From: Pseudomonas marincola
GTDB lineage: Bacteria; Pseudomonadota; Gammaproteobacteria; Pseudomonadales; Pseudomonadaceae
DNA: 64,000 nt
Assembly (NCBI RefSeq): GCF_900116605.1
Contig: NZ_FPBC01000004.1
Span: 280,906-344,905, forward strand
Reading direction: 5' to 3'
Shown: one piece after another, positions 52,301-60,836 of the stretch
Layout of the letters: each line of letters opens with the position of its first letter
Position numbering within the stretch: position 1 is the first letter of the stretch
Notes under the pieces: model-generated
The model's database searches: none
The model's input: only the letters and a program-made list of their open reading frames with translations
Told to the model about the DNA's origin: nothing
Made by a program: the position numbers and the translations under genes

Positions 52301-52885
52301 GCGGCAGAAAGCGCATTACTCGGTCAGCCGGGCGAGTTGTCGGCAAGCGTGGCCCGCTGCTACTTCAAAGTTCTGGCGATCAAAGATGAGTACGAAGTCG
52401 CGCGGTTGTTCACCAACGGTCAATTTCTGGAAAAAATCCAGGCCACTTTCGAGGGCGATTACAGTCTGCGCTTCCACTTGGCGCCCCCGTTGCTGAATGA
52501 CAACAAGGCGCCGAAAAAGCGCAGCTTTGGTCCTTGGATGCTGCAAGGTTTCAAAGTGATGGCCAAGATGAAGTTCCTGCGCAATACCTGGCTCGATCCG
52601 TTCGGCTACACCCACGAGCGCAAGATAGAACGCAGCTGGCAGGCCAATTACGAATCCATTCTCGATGAGCTTCTGAGCGGTCTGAGCACCGACAAACTGG
52701 GCTTGGCTCAGCAACTGGCCGATCTGCCGGAAAGCGTTCGCGGTTACGGCCCAGTTAAGGAGCGCTTCCTCGGTCACGCGGCTGAACGCCAGGCGCAGCT
52801 GCTGGATAAATGGCGCAATGGCGAAACCCAGCTGTTTCATGATGCCAGCCAGTCCACCGGAAAAATCGCCGTCACCCAGCTATAA
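49331..52885 (+). CDS. Indolepyruvate:ferredoxin oxidoreductase, fused alpha-gamma type
   Basis: An 1184-aa single-chain 2-oxoacid:ferredoxin oxidoreductase. The N-terminal pyrimidine-binding part has FISGYRGSPLGGFDQALW. A TPP-binding domain contains HYCSGCPHNTST (about 435-446). A [4Fe-4S] motif CEGCGDCSSKSNC (about 640-652) with a later C-x4-C lies in the middle, and the gamma domain begins with VTGVGGTGVVTIGALLGMAA (about 725-744). It decarboxylates 2-oxo acids to acyl-CoA. Its place beside thiolase genes fits amino-acid or aryl-2-oxo-acid catabolism. The start has a GGAGG site. Confidence 0.9.
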   Translation: MSATPTLDDKYVQHSGKVLLTGIQALVRLPLMQRQRDLANGLNTAGFISGYRGSPLGGFDQALWKARDYLKEHHTVFHPGMNEDLAATSIWGTQQVNIFEGATYDGVFGMWYGKGPGVDRCGDVFRHANAAGTSKFGGVLAIAGDDHGARSSSLPHQTEHIFKAVMMPVLAPSGVQEYLDYGMHGWAMSRYSGCWVALKAVADTVESAAIVDIDINRVQPIIPDIPLPEGGLNIRWPDPPLAQEQRLLEHKLYAALAYARANRIDRVVMDSAKARIGIITSGKSYLDVCQALKILGIDDALAQQIGLRVYKVGMVWPLEAEGVRQFAEGLEEIIVVEEKRHMIEYQLKEELYNWREDVRPRIVGKFDDKGEWSMPHTGWLLPAINDLTPAMIARALAKRILRLQQNGPLQVRLAVLDAQLASKGQFNNLMERVPHYCSGCPHNTSTKVPEGSRALAGIGCHYMAAWIYPQTQTFSQMGGEGVAWIGQAPFTKTQHVFANLGDGTYFHSGILAIRAAIAAKVQITYKILYNDAVAMTGGQPVDGTLSVAQISRQLAAEGVQRLVVVSDDVEKYQHIHDLADGVPVLRRDKMDEVQAELREFKGVSAIIYDQTCAAEKRRRRKRGKFPDPARRVMINEAVCEGCGDCSSKSNCMSVTSVATEYGNKREIDQSSCNKDFTCINGFCPSFVTVEGGSLRKPKALAANPDDVWQLPTPATMDLSEPYSILVTGVGGTGVVTIGALLGMAAFIEGKGTLNLDMAGMAQKGGAVWSHIRIAARQEQLFAPRIAEGEAALLLGCDLVVSANTETLSKLRHGVTHALVNSEESITSAFVRSFALQAESGDLLKHPDPQFHTTSMSAQIAEAVGHNQADFIDASKIATALMGDSIATNTFMLGYAYQKGWLPVGEAALTQAIELNGTAVLFNLNAFAWGRRSAVDLPRVLRKLDEAKVQNADRVLSQSLEETLSRRVAFLTDYQNKAYAQRYQQRVEQFVAAESALLGQPGELSASVARCYFKVLAIKDEYEVARLFTNGQFLEKIQATFEGDYSLRFHLAPPLLNDNKAPKKRSFGPWMLQGFKVMAKMKFLRNTWLDPFGYTHERKIERSWQANYESILDELLSGLSTDKLGLAQQLADLPESVRGYGPVKERFLGHAAERQAQLLDKWRNGETQLFHDASQSTGKIAVTQL

Positions 52886-52893
52886 ATCGCCCC

Positions 52894-52917
52894 CCCTGCG
52901 CGTTACAGCGCGCAGGG
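52894..52917 (+). terminator. Hairpin after the indolepyruvate oxidoreductase gene
   Basis: Perfect 9-bp stem CCCTGCGCG / CGCGCAGGG with a 6-nt loop, 9 bp past the stop codon. No T run follows. Confidence 0.6.
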
Positions 52918-52995
52918 CACGGTGTTCACTGCCAATGGCTAGGAGTGGTTAACCCCAAGTAACCACGCCATTTTTAATCCAAGTTGGAGTTCAAC

Positions 52996-54177
52996 ATGCA
53001 AGACGTCGTCATAGTTGCCGCTACCCGCACCGCAATTGGCACCTTCCAAGGCGCGCTGGCTAACACCAGCGCCGTGGAGCTGGGCAGCGTAGTGATTCAG
53101 GCGCTGTTGAAAAAAGCCGGCATTGAAGGCACCCAAGTTGACGAGGTGATTCTCGGCCAAGTGCTCACCGCCGGCTGCGGACAAAACCCGGCGCGCCAAG
53201 CCGCGCTGAATGCCGGGCTGCCGCATAGCGTATCGGCGATGACCATCAATAAACTCTGTGGCTCTGGGCTTAAAACCATCAGCCTGGCGGCTCAGGCGAT
53301 TCGCTGCGGTGATGCCGAGGTGGTGATTGCCGGCGGCATGGAGAACATGAGTCTGGCGCCCTACACCTTGGCTAAAGCGCGTAGCGGCCTGCGCATGGGC
53401 CACGCGCAATTAACCGATTCACTGCTGCAAGACGGCTTGATGGATGCCTTTAACGACTACCACATGGGCATCACTGCAGAGAACCTAGCTGATTGCTACA
53501 AACTCACTCGCGAGCAACAAGACGCCTACGCTTTGCGCTCCCAACAACTCGCTTGCGCCGCGATTGAAGTCGGCCGCTTTGCTGCGGAAATCACGCCGGT
53601 TGCCATCCCTCAACATAAAGGTGAGCCACTGCTATTCGCGGTCGATGAACAGCCCCGTGGACAAACCACGGCAGATAGCTTGGCCAAGCTAAAACCTGCG
53701 TTCAAAAAAGACGGCAGCGTCACCGCCGGCAATGCCTCGGCAATCAACGATGGTGCAGCAGCTGTACTGCTCATGAGTTCCAGCAAAGCCAAACAACTGG
53801 GCGTGCCGGTTTTGGCCACTATCAAGGCTTACGCAAGCGCTGGCGTAGACCCGGCAATCATGGGTATAGGCCCAGTAGCGGCCAGTAATAAGTGCTTAGA
53901 GAAAGCTCAATGGAGGCTGGCGGATCTTGATCTGATTGAGGCCAACGAAGCCTTTGCCGCGCAAGCGCTTTCAGTAGGTAAAGAGCTTGAATGGGATATC
54001 TCTAAGGTCAACGTCAACGGCGGCGCCATTGCCCTTGGTCACCCGATCGGCGCATCCGGTTGCCGTGTTCTGGTGACCTTGCTGCATGAAATGCTCAAGC
54101 GTGATGCGAAAAAAGGCTTGGCAACTCTATGCATTGGCGGCGGTATGGGCGTGGCCCTCGCATTGGAACGCCAATGA
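52996..54177 (+). CDS. Thiolase (acetyl-CoA C-acetyltransferase)
   Basis: A 393-aa thiolase with nucleophilic Cys in [12 protein letters not shown] (about C88), [23 protein letters not shown] (His about 349) and [10 protein letters not shown] at the C-terminal cysteine. ATG 52996 has GGAG 6 nt upstream; TTG 52984 is in frame but less likely. It is the first gene of an operon with a TetR and folE, both joined by 4-bp overlaps. It is distinct from ditO, at the other end of the cluster. Confidence 0.92.
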   Translation: MQDVVIVAATRTAIGTFQGALANTSAVELGSVVIQALLKKAGIEGTQVDEVILGQVLTAGCGQNPARQAALNAGLPHSVSAMTINKLCGSGLKTISLAAQAIRCGDAEVVIAGGMENMSLAPYTLAKARSGLRMGHAQLTDSLLQDGLMDAFNDYHMGITAENLADCYKLTREQQDAYALRSQQLACAAIEVGRFAAEITPVAIPQHKGEPLLFAVDEQPRGQTTADSLAKLKPAFKKDGSVTAGNASAINDGAAAVLLMSSSKAKQLGVPVLATIKAYASAGVDPAIMGIGPVAASNKCLEKAQWRLADLDLIEANEAFAAQALSVGKELEWDISKVNVNGGAIALGHPIGASGCRVLVTLLHEMLKRDAKKGLATLCIGGGMGVALALERQ

Positions 54178-54851
54178 TGAGCACTCGTCCAAAACTGGCC
54201 GCGCCACTGCCCAAAGGGCCCCGCGGCAGAACTAATGAAGTGGATACTCAGCAATTGCTGCGTCAGGTAGCTCTGGAGTTGTTTACCGAGTTCAGCTTTC
54301 ACGGCGTTAGCCTGCGTCAGTTGGCTGCCGCGATGCAGATGCAGGTGGGCTCGTTGTACCACCACATCGAAAATAAGCAGGCCCTGTTGTTCGAGATGAT
54401 CGAGGAACACGAGAGCGACTTACTCGAACTACTGCAGACCGAAGTGCCTACGCAGGCTAACGGCGTAGAGCAATTAGAAAGCTACGTGCGCATGCGGCTG
54501 CAGTTCAACTGCCTGCACGACCAACGCCACACCCTGTCCCGCCTAGAGTTTCGTTGCTTAAGTCGCGAACAACAGAGCGAAATTGAGCACATACGCCTGC
54601 TGCAGACACAGCACTTGGCCAGCATTCTGCGCCACTGTGACTTACCGGCCAGTGAGTGCAACCTGATTGCGCTAAGCATGCACATCCTGCTCGACGGTGT
54701 GGTCGCTGGGTATCCCAATGGTGGCCGGCCACCGTTGGAAAACTTAGCAGCACTGTTTAGCCGCATGGTGTTGAACGGCCTATGCAGGCGCCAAGCTAAA
54801 AAAGCGTCCGCGCAATTAATCATTAGCAATATCCAGAAGGCCTGCAAATGA
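54174..54851 (+). CDS. TetR-family regulator
   Basis: A 225-aa TetR-type protein with helix-turn-helix [34 protein letters not shown] (about residues 38-71) and a C-terminal regulatory domain. Two adjacent ATGs (54174 and 54177) overlap the thiolase stop, so translation is coupled. It also overlaps the folE start by 4 bp, so it is unusual in lying between two enzymes of the same operon and probably controls that operon itself. Confidence 0.88.
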   Translation: MMSTRPKLAAPLPKGPRGRTNEVDTQQLLRQVALELFTEFSFHGVSLRQLAAAMQMQVGSLYHHIENKQALLFEMIEEHESDLLELLQTEVPTQANGVEQLESYVRMRLQFNCLHDQRHTLSRLEFRCLSREQQSEIEHIRLLQTQHLASILRHCDLPASECNLIALSMHILLDGVVAGYPNGGRPPLENLAALFSRMVLNGLCRRQAKKASAQLIISNIQKACK

Positions 54852-55405
54852 GCGAAGAACTAGCCAACCATTATCACGCCATACTCCAAGGCCTAGGCGA
54901 AGATCCGCAACGCGAAGGCTTACAAGACACACCCAAGCGCGCCGCCAAAGCCATGCAGTACCTGTGTCATGGTTACCAGCAAGATATTGACCAAATTGTT
55001 AATGGTGCCTTGTTTGAGTCAGATAACGATGAGATGGTCATTGTCCGCGACATAGAACTTTACTCGCTGTGTGAGCACCATCTGCTGCCATTCACCGGCA
55101 AAGCCCATATCGCCTATATACCCACCGGCAGGGTGCTGGGTCTATCGAAGGTGGCGCGGATTGTCGAGATGTTTGCCCGCCGCCTACAGATCCAGGAAAA
55201 CCTCACCCGACAGATTGCTGAAGCCATTGCTGAAATCACCCAAGCTGCTGGGGTCGCCGTGGTGATAGAAGCTAAACATATGTGCATGATGATGCGCGGC
55301 GTAGAAAAACAGAACTCAGACATGTGTACGTCGGTAATGCTCGGCTGCTTTCGCGAGTCTTACAATACGCGTCAAGAGTTCCTGCAGCTCATCCGAAGCC
55401 GCTAG
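54848..55405 (+). CDS. folE: GTP cyclohydrolase I
   Basis: A 185-aa GTP cyclohydrolase I. Zinc ligands are C75 and H78 ([20 protein letters not shown]) and C146 ([11 protein letters not shown]); the substrate-binding [20 protein letters not shown] is at about 98-117, and the family ending is complete. It makes 7,8-dihydroneopterin triphosphate for folate or tetrahydrobiopterin. The gene is tightly coupled (4-bp overlap) to a TetR and thiolase, not to folate genes, which suggests a second, conditional copy, for instance for a pterin-dependent hydroxylase or for stress. Confidence 0.95.
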   Translation: MSEELANHYHAILQGLGEDPQREGLQDTPKRAAKAMQYLCHGYQQDIDQIVNGALFESDNDEMVIVRDIELYSLCEHHLLPFTGKAHIAYIPTGRVLGLSKVARIVEMFARRLQIQENLTRQIAEAIAEITQAAGVAVVIEAKHMCMMMRGVEKQNSDMCTSVMLGCFRESYNTRQEFLQLIRSR

Positions 55406-55444
55406 TTGGCATACTTACCCCGCAAACAACGGTGAGCCCTACAT

Positions 55445-55852
55445 ATGATCAGCCGCATGGATCACTTCACCATTGTCACTGACCAGCTTGATAAAACACG
55501 GCAGTTCTATGTCGATATATTGGGTTTAACTGAAGGGCCACGGCCCCCCTTCCCTGTTCCTGGGCTGTGGCTTTATGCAGGCAAGCAAGCGGTATTGCAC
55601 GTAGTGCTGGTGAGTAAAATGCCGCAACCACTGCGCGGCGTGCTCGATCACATGGCCTTCCGTGCTCAGGGCTTACAGCAAGTGTGGCTAAAGCTAGAGC
55701 AACACGGCGTGGCTTTTTCAGTGATACGTGCGCCGGGCACCCAGCGCACATGGCAGTTGTTTATGCAGGACCCTAATGGCGCCGAAGTAGAGCTAGACTT
55801 TGACCCCGACGAAGCACCACCAGCCGACTGGAAAGTGCGCTTAAGCCTCTAG
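55445..55852 (+). CDS. Small VOC-family protein
   Basis: A 135-aa single-domain VOC protein (MDHFTIVTDQLDKTRQFYVDILGLTEGPRPPFPVPGLWLY), with likely metal ligands at H9 (DHFTI), H57 (LHVVL), H74 (LDHMAF) and E122 (EVELDF). Similar proteins are annotated as glyoxalase or dioxygenase-like. It follows folE with a 39-bp gap, and its end overlaps the convergent SDR gene by 4 bp. No specific substrate can be named. Confidence 0.75.
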   Translation: MISRMDHFTIVTDQLDKTRQFYVDILGLTEGPRPPFPVPGLWLYAGKQAVLHVVLVSKMPQPLRGVLDHMAFRAQGLQQVWLKLEQHGVAFSVIRAPGTQRTWQLFMQDPNGAEVELDFDPDEAPPADWKVRLSL

Positions 55853-56628
55853 ATCAAGCCCGAATAACTACCCCCATCAACCTGCAAATTCTGCCCTGTG
55901 ATATAACCGGCCTGAGCCGAGCACAAAAATGCGCAAGCAGCAGCAAACTCCTCTGGCTGACCAAAGCGTCTAGCCGCTATGGGCTTGAGCATTTCGATTC
56001 GAGCCTGCTCAAGCGTAAGTTGTCGGTGCTTAGCCAATGCCCCTGTCATGTAGCGCAAGCGGTCGGTTTCAATGCGCTCGGGCAGCAGATTGTTGATAGT
56101 GACATTATCGCGCGCCACCTCAACCGACAGCGCTTTGCTAAAGGCCGTGAGGCCCGCACGAGCGGCGGTGGACAACCCTAAAGGTAGACGCGGCGACTTG
56201 ACCATCGCCGAGGTGATATTAACAATGCGGCCAAAACCACGCTCACGCATCCCGCCTACCACTGCCTGAATCAAGAAAATTGCAGAAAGCATGTTGGCTT
56301 CCAGCGCTGAGATCCAGGCAGCATGATCCCAGTCCTCTAGCCGTCCAGGCTCTGGGCCACCATTATTAGTCACCAGTATGTCGATCACCGGGCAATGCGC
56401 CAACAAAGTTGCACGACCGCTTACTGTTGATAAATCCGCCACTACCGTACGCGGCAAGTGCCCGCAGGCTTGAAAGATTTCCTCAGCAGTTGCCGCCAGC
56501 GTTGCCTCATCGCGACCATTAATCAACACCTCGCAGCCCTCTTGGGCTAAAGCAAATGCACAGGCTTTGCCCAACCCCCGGGAAGATGCGCAGACCACTG
56601 CGACACGCCCACTAATAGCTAAATCCAT
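55849..56628 (-). CDS. SDR-family protein (3-oxoacyl-ACP-reductase-like, S-x3-R variant)
   Basis: A 259-aa SDR with VVCASSRGLGKACAFALAQ (about 10-28) and TNNGGPEPG (about 84-92). The catalytic Tyr-Lys pair is replaced by S-x3-R (GLSTAARAGLTA, about 150-156). This variation is typical of a known SDR subgroup (BKR_3-like), so the protein may still function with a different mechanism. The start ATG 56628 has AAGGA upstream. It is convergent with the small VOC gene. Confidence 0.85.
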   Translation of the reverse strand: MDLAISGRVAVVCASSRGLGKACAFALAQEGCEVLINGRDEATLAATAEEIFQACGHLPRTVVADLSTVSGRATLLAHCPVIDILVTNNGGPEPGRLEDWDHAAWISALEANMLSAIFLIQAVVGGMRERGFGRIVNITSAMVKSPRLPLGLSTAARAGLTAFSKALSVEVARDNVTINNLLPERIETDRLRYMTGALAKHRQLTLEQARIEMLKPIAARRFGQPEEFAAACAFLCSAQAGYITGQNLQVDGGSYSGLI

Positions 56629-56708
56629 GGAGGTATTCCTTTTTTGATGCGTTAATCGTTCATGCCAAGCAAGTCTGAAATATCGTGGCCAGGCTCTGCA
56701 TCACTGCC

Positions 56709-57000
56709 TTAAGCGAGAACACTCGCGTGTTGGCGCTGAGCCAATTGCTCCATCCGATAACGGTAGCGAGTGCCCGGCCGGTATAAACGCAAATGCACGT
56801 CGGAGTGTTCACCCGACTCGAAGTAGCGCTGTTTCTGCGGCCGCACTACAGCGTGGTCCTGCGATTCGAACATGTAGCTACACGTCGGTATGGACACCGA
56901 TCTTCGAGCGCAAATGCTTGACCTTGGGTATTGCGAAATAGCATCAATTGCTCGTAACCATAAGTCACAGCCAACGACGTTTATCACCCACAGAGTCAGA
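56709..57000 (-). pseudogene. Relic of a Rieske-type oxygenase
   Basis: On the minus strand a short frame reads YGYEQLMLFRNTQGQAFALE and DRCPYRRV (about 56970-56885), the recognisable start of a Rieske oxygenase domain, then stops after CSNRRTTL. The CPHR histidine is Tyr here. A second frame contributes HLRLYRPGTRYRYRMEQLAQRQ, plausibly a C-terminal piece. The middle of the gene is missing. Confidence 0.55.
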
Positions 57001-58257
57001 AAGTGTCACCGCCCACCAGCCAAAAGTGCTCATTAGGTTTGGCCTCATTGTTATTAGCTTTTTAGCGGAAGCACTATACCGCTAACCAGGCCACTAAATA
57101 TAAACATATATGTAAAATTTGCTCACATTTATTGACCTGCAAATACGAAAGCAACTAACCGCAAGCATAGGCTGTAAATGTCTAAGAGGCGGGAGCAGTC
57201 CAGACCAGTGTTATGAGGACGACTCACTCAGTTAGTTATTCCTTTTCAGGAGACAGCACGTCAAGTTGTCAAATAAACTGGCCGATCTCCCTTGAATCGA
57301 CTACTGCTCACCGCGCGCCCAGTTAACAAAACGCTGAACACAGGAGGAAATTCACAAATGTGAACCTTCCATGCACTAGAGTGGTTTCCCAGAGCTTCAG
57401 CCATTTGCTCACAGACAATTTAAGTGCACAAAAGTGAACCTTTTGGTACTTATCACCAAGAATATGAGCAGCGTGCAACTGAGCTTTTTTCGCTTGTCAA
57501 AAACTGCAGTATTGTGAAAGTATTGACCTGTAATGACGACGCATGTGCAATCGTCAACCCGAGCTGGGGCCAGCACCTATCAAATTGCTCACATACGATA
57601 TCAATCGGCGTGATAGCAATCCTAATAAAGATTTTGCCTACTAAACGGTAATATTCTGACGCTGCAGCATGCTGAATGCGCCGTTCCTATTCAGCCTTAT
57701 ACTCACAGCGTTGTTCTGACAATCGTCAACGACCATCAATGTGGCTTTTTCATCTCCTGGAAAATGCCAGCTCCTACAAAAAGCTGTTAGATAGCCATCC
57801 TAGCCATGGTCTCGACTAACGCTAGAAAATGACTTGTCTTAGACAGAGACGGCCTTGGTCGGAAAAGCTCAAAGCCACGCAGGCTATAGCTTTCCCCCAT
57901 CCACTACTCAGACATTTCTGCTGACAATCACCTGTTCCTAGCTAGCTAGAAGGTGCCAAAACACAAACTGCGTCCCTAGAGGACCTCTACCTGACCCGTA
58001 GACCCGCAGTTGTGCTGCTCTCAAAAAGCTTTGCGGCTGTTCTTGTCAGGCAGCCAGCCTTCCCGCCGCCCGTTATGGGCTTTCAGGGCCATGCATTGCA
58101 AAGGGGCGCATATCGGCGCTCCGCAGTTTCGCTCATCAGCCAGTGCGCATATCGCGTTAACACTAAACATCCCCGGCGGGAGTTGGCTGACTGTTATCTG
58201 TTCTACCTGAACAACCACTTTCCTGAATGTTCGCCTTTAACCCGGCAAGGAATATCC
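57001..58257. other. Long non-coding gap left of the recombinase
   Basis: About 1.26 kb with no supported gene. A palindrome TTCACA-AA-TGTGAA occurs at 57351-57364, and a stretch near 57763-57785 resembles half of a Pseudomonas REP element. The 75-codon frame at 57424-57651 lacks any signal. It probably includes the boundary between the catabolic region and the mobile segment. Confidence 0.5.
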
Positions 58258-59241
58258 ATGTCAAAAATAAATGGCTCTCGTGATACCAGAAACTACGGCT
58301 TCGGCCGCAAGCTGCATTACTCGATGAAAAATTGCCTCCGCACACATTTCGGGGATGGGCATTACGCGACGGTGCAGGCACACTCTGAGCGCTGTCGCCT
58401 GTTCTGCGACTGGCTGTTGACAACGCATCAAATTGCAGATGCTCGTCGTATCAACCAAGAAATTTTCTATGCGTATGCAGCCCATGTTCGCGCCTTATTA
58501 GAAAACGGTGACATCTCCGTAAGTACTGCAACAAATAGAATTTCCAGTGTAAATGTGGTCATGAAAATTCTTCGTGGCGATACAAATGTCCATATCTCCA
58601 AGATAGGAAAGGTTCTAGGAGAAAAGCGCTGTCACATTCGAACCAAGGCCCCTCAAGGATTACTTTTCGAACAGCTCGACCCATTGATAGAAGAACTGAT
58701 CAATACCAACCTTCATCGCGTTGCCGCAATAATCATGCTTGCAAGGACTGCAGGTATGCGGTTGAGAGAGGCCATCCTTGCGGACCTACCACGTCTGAAG
58801 CGTGAGGCCTTGACTCTAGGGGAGATCAACATCCAAGACGGCTGTAAAGGTGGACGCTCTGGTGCATTTGCACCTCGCTGGATACCCGCAACGGACATAG
58901 TTCTTTCAGCAATAGAGTTCGCAATTAGTGCCTCCCCACCAGGCAGTCGAAACCTACTATCCCCTACCGAAAGTTACGTTGAGTTTTTGAGGGGCACAGT
59001 TAATGCCGCACGCAATATCGTCAAGGGTCATGGTCTTCAGCGTTTTCATGATCTGCGCGCAGCTTATGCCTGCAGCCGGTATCACGCATTAACTGGGATT
59101 CCCGCTCCCGTGTGCGTATCGGACGATGAATCATCCATTCTACCGAGGTCGTGCAATCGAGAGGCACGCCAGATCGTCAGCCGAGAGCTTGGACATGAGC
59201 GGTTGGAAGTCACCAATGCATATTTAGGGAAGAAATCCTAA
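58258..59241 (+). CDS. Integrase/tyrosine recombinase (Integrase_1-type)
   Basis: A 327-aa tyrosine-recombinase-like protein of the kind found in Pseudomonas genomic islands. It starts MSKINGSRDTRNYGFGRKLHY. The catalytic Arg is in GMRLREAILADLPRL (about 161-175), HDLRAAYACSRYH supplies the HxxR (about 262-274), and LGHERLEVTNAYLG gives the terminal His and Tyr. ATG 58258 has AAGGA 6 nt upstream; the open frame extends further upstream but without a signal. The stop overlaps the next small gene (TAATG). It probably moves or maintains this segment. Confidence 0.88.
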   Translation: MSKINGSRDTRNYGFGRKLHYSMKNCLRTHFGDGHYATVQAHSERCRLFCDWLLTTHQIADARRINQEIFYAYAAHVRALLENGDISVSTATNRISSVNVVMKILRGDTNVHISKIGKVLGEKRCHIRTKAPQGLLFEQLDPLIEELINTNLHRVAAIIMLARTAGMRLREAILADLPRLKREALTLGEINIQDGCKGGRSGAFAPRWIPATDIVLSAIEFAISASPPGSRNLLSPTESYVEFLRGTVNAARNIVKGHGLQRFHDLRAAYACSRYHALTGIPAPVCVSDDESSILPRSCNREARQIVSRELGHERLEVTNAYLGKKS

Positions 59242-59564
59242 TGGCTATGTGCATGAAAGAATTTCTTGATGGCGTGCTAAGCGGATCACCTGAAACAAAA
59301 AAACGCCACATCATGCAGGCCACTAATATTCAAGAGGCTATTAACGAGCGCTGGAAACGTGACCATCCAACACGATGGAAGTGGAAACACGTGCACTGGT
59401 TTCTAGATATCCACCTCAAAAATTCATCGCAGGAGACTCGCTATCGATACTGGCTGACCCTGAGAATAATTTTTCTGCGGACCGGGAAAGCCAGGGATTG
59501 GGAACCGAGACTCCAAGGCAGCTGGATAAGCCGTACCAGCTCTGACAATGATTGCGGCCTGTAG
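59241..59564 (+). CDS. Small protein translated with the recombinase
   Basis: A 107-aa protein I do not recognise: Trp- and Lys-rich (INERWKRDHPTRWKWKHVHWF), N-terminal helix, basic overall (likely DNA or RNA contact). The ATG overlaps the recombinase stop by one base, so it is translationally coupled and may be a recombinase accessory factor. Confidence 0.6.
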   Translation: MAMCMKEFLDGVLSGSPETKKRHIMQATNIQEAINERWKRDHPTRWKWKHVHWFLDIHLKNSSQETRYRYWLTLRIIFLRTGKARDWEPRLQGSWISRTSSDNDCGL

Positions 59565-59638
59565 CAACAGTTGCATTTTCAAAAAACTTGACACGATGCC
59601 TATGACTTCATAAATCACAACTCATAGGAGATCAACTC

Positions 59639-60280
59639 TTGATCATCGTTATTGGTAGCAATAAAGGCGGCGTTGGAAAAACAACGCTCGCCACCAACTT
59701 GGCCGTAGCATTTGCAATCCGGATGAACAAGGTGATGCTCGTTGATGCGGACCCGCAGGGATCAGCACTTTATTGGGGGTCAATACGACAGCAAAAACAA
59801 CATACACCACTTGTTCATGTTGTACCGCGACGAGGAAACCTGGTCGACGCCCTGAAGGTTCTAAGCAGCCAAAACCAAGTTGTAATCGTTGATGTGCCCG
59901 GCAGAAACAGCCCAGAGCTGATTAGTGCAATGTCCGTTGCGGACGTAGTTATCTCTCCTCACGCGTGCACCCAGCTTGACTTAGAAACACTGCAAGAATG
60001 TGAGGACCAAGTTCGCGCTCTTCGCCAATTGAATCCCGAATTAAAGGTCTTGATTTACCAATCGATGGGGACAACCAACCCAGCGATTCGACAACGTGAA
60101 CGAAGTGATTTTTGCAGCTATGTCAGCGCGTTTGAAAATCTCCTGCTAGCAAACTCATCAGGGTTTCAACGCCTGGCATATCGCGAATGCATATCCGAGG
60201 GAATTGGGGTTCTCGAAAGTAGGAACCCCCTTGCAGCTGATGAGATTCAACAACTGCTCTCGGAGATCCTGAATGGTTAA
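59639..60280 (+). CDS. parA: ParA-family ATPase
   Basis: A 213-aa ParA/MinD-type ATPase with the deviant Walker A KGGVGKTTL (residues 9-17), Walker A' VDADPQGSA and Walker B VVIVDVPGRN (about 80-90). The length of about 210 residues and the lack of an N-terminal DNA-binding domain fit type Ib partition ATPases (ParF/delta group). The start is TTG 59639 with AGGAGA 9 nt upstream. It overlaps the ribbon-helix-helix gene by 8 bp. Confidence 0.92.
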   Translation: MIIVIGSNKGGVGKTTLATNLAVAFAIRMNKVMLVDADPQGSALYWGSIRQQKQHTPLVHVVPRRGNLVDALKVLSSQNQVVIVDVPGRNSPELISAMSVADVVISPHACTQLDLETLQECEDQVRALRQLNPELKVLIYQSMGTTNPAIRQRERSDFCSYVSAFENLLLANSSGFQRLAYRECISEGIGVLESRNPLAADEIQQLLSEILNG

Positions 60281-60551
60281 TCCTCCTCGAAAACCAACCC
60301 AACTGGCCGCTGAAGTGGAGGCCATTTCACGGACACTCGCCGACAGGTCTTACAGCGGAACAGACTACCCATCCAAATCGCAGATGCGCCCTATAACGAT
60401 CAATTTGCCCACTTGGATGGTTCACCAGTTGGAGGAGTCGGCACTGAAGAATAAGCGCAGCAGCGCGCCCAACAGATCTGTTAGCGCGCTGATTCGGCTT
60501 GCACTCATAGAGTCAGGCGTACTGGCCGGGAATGTCAAACGGGAAACATGA
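60273..60551 (+). CDS. Ribbon-helix-helix partner of ParA
   Basis: A 92-aa protein: flexible basic N terminus (KPTQLAAEVEAISRTLADR), then a strand MRPITINLP and two helices (TWMVHQLEESALKNK and RSVSALIRLALIESG), the ribbon-helix-helix pattern of ParG/omega-type partition proteins. The gene overlaps parA by 8 bp (ATG 60273, GGAG upstream). Its stop overlaps an ATGA next to the 7-bp repeat, so binding of that repeat by this protein is a natural guess. Confidence 0.75.
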   Translation: MVNPPRKPTQLAAEVEAISRTLADRSYSGTDYPSKSQMRPITINLPTWMVHQLEESALKNKRSSAPNRSVSALIRLALIESGVLAGNVKRET

Positions 60552-60553
60552 CT

Positions 60554-60586
60554 TCACAGGTCACAGGTCACAGGTCACAGGTCACA
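60554..60586. repeat. Tandem 7-bp repeat (TCACAGG), 4.7 copies
   Basis: Four exact copies of TCACAGG (60554-60581) plus a partial TCACA follow directly after the RHH gene. Read as GGTCACA, the unit is similar to the 7-bp heptads (WATCACW) bound by the RHH protein omega of plasmid pSM19035. It is a candidate centromere or operator. A slippage-born microsatellite is the alternative. Confidence 0.75.
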
Positions 60587-60614
60587 TTTGGGGGAACTCT
60601 CTCGGAAGTTGAAG

Positions 60615-60836
60615 ATGCCCGCAAAAATGAGCTTAAAAACAAAGGAAACGTTGGCTTATCCAGTTGGGTTCGCTGCAGTAGCAGCACCTGGAACCATGTT
60701 CTTAATGAGTTCAGAAGCCCAGATCGCTAAGTGGAAACCAGCGACACTCATTGCCGGTGAGTTCGCCACTGGTGAGGCTATACGCTCTGGGTTCCTCAAA
60801 CTTTATGCGAGAGGTAAAAGTGATGAATACAACTGA
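60615..60836 (+). CDS. Possible small protein
   Basis: A 73-aa frame (MPAKMSLKTKETLAYPVGFA...) with a weak GAAG site. Overlapping frames exist here, one starting at 60548 and containing the heptad repeat. It shares 14 bp with the next gene. I do not recognise a family, and it may not be expressed. Confidence 0.35.
   Translation: MPAKMSLKTKETLAYPVGFAAVAAPGTMFLMSSEAQIAKWKPATLIAGEFATGEAIRSGFLKLYARGKSDEYN

Noticed and set aside
58012..58257. N-terminal extension of the recombinase from 58012
   Set aside because: The family begins at MSKINGSRDTRNYG, and ATG 58258 has a good ribosome site. The upstream translation resembles non-coding sequence.
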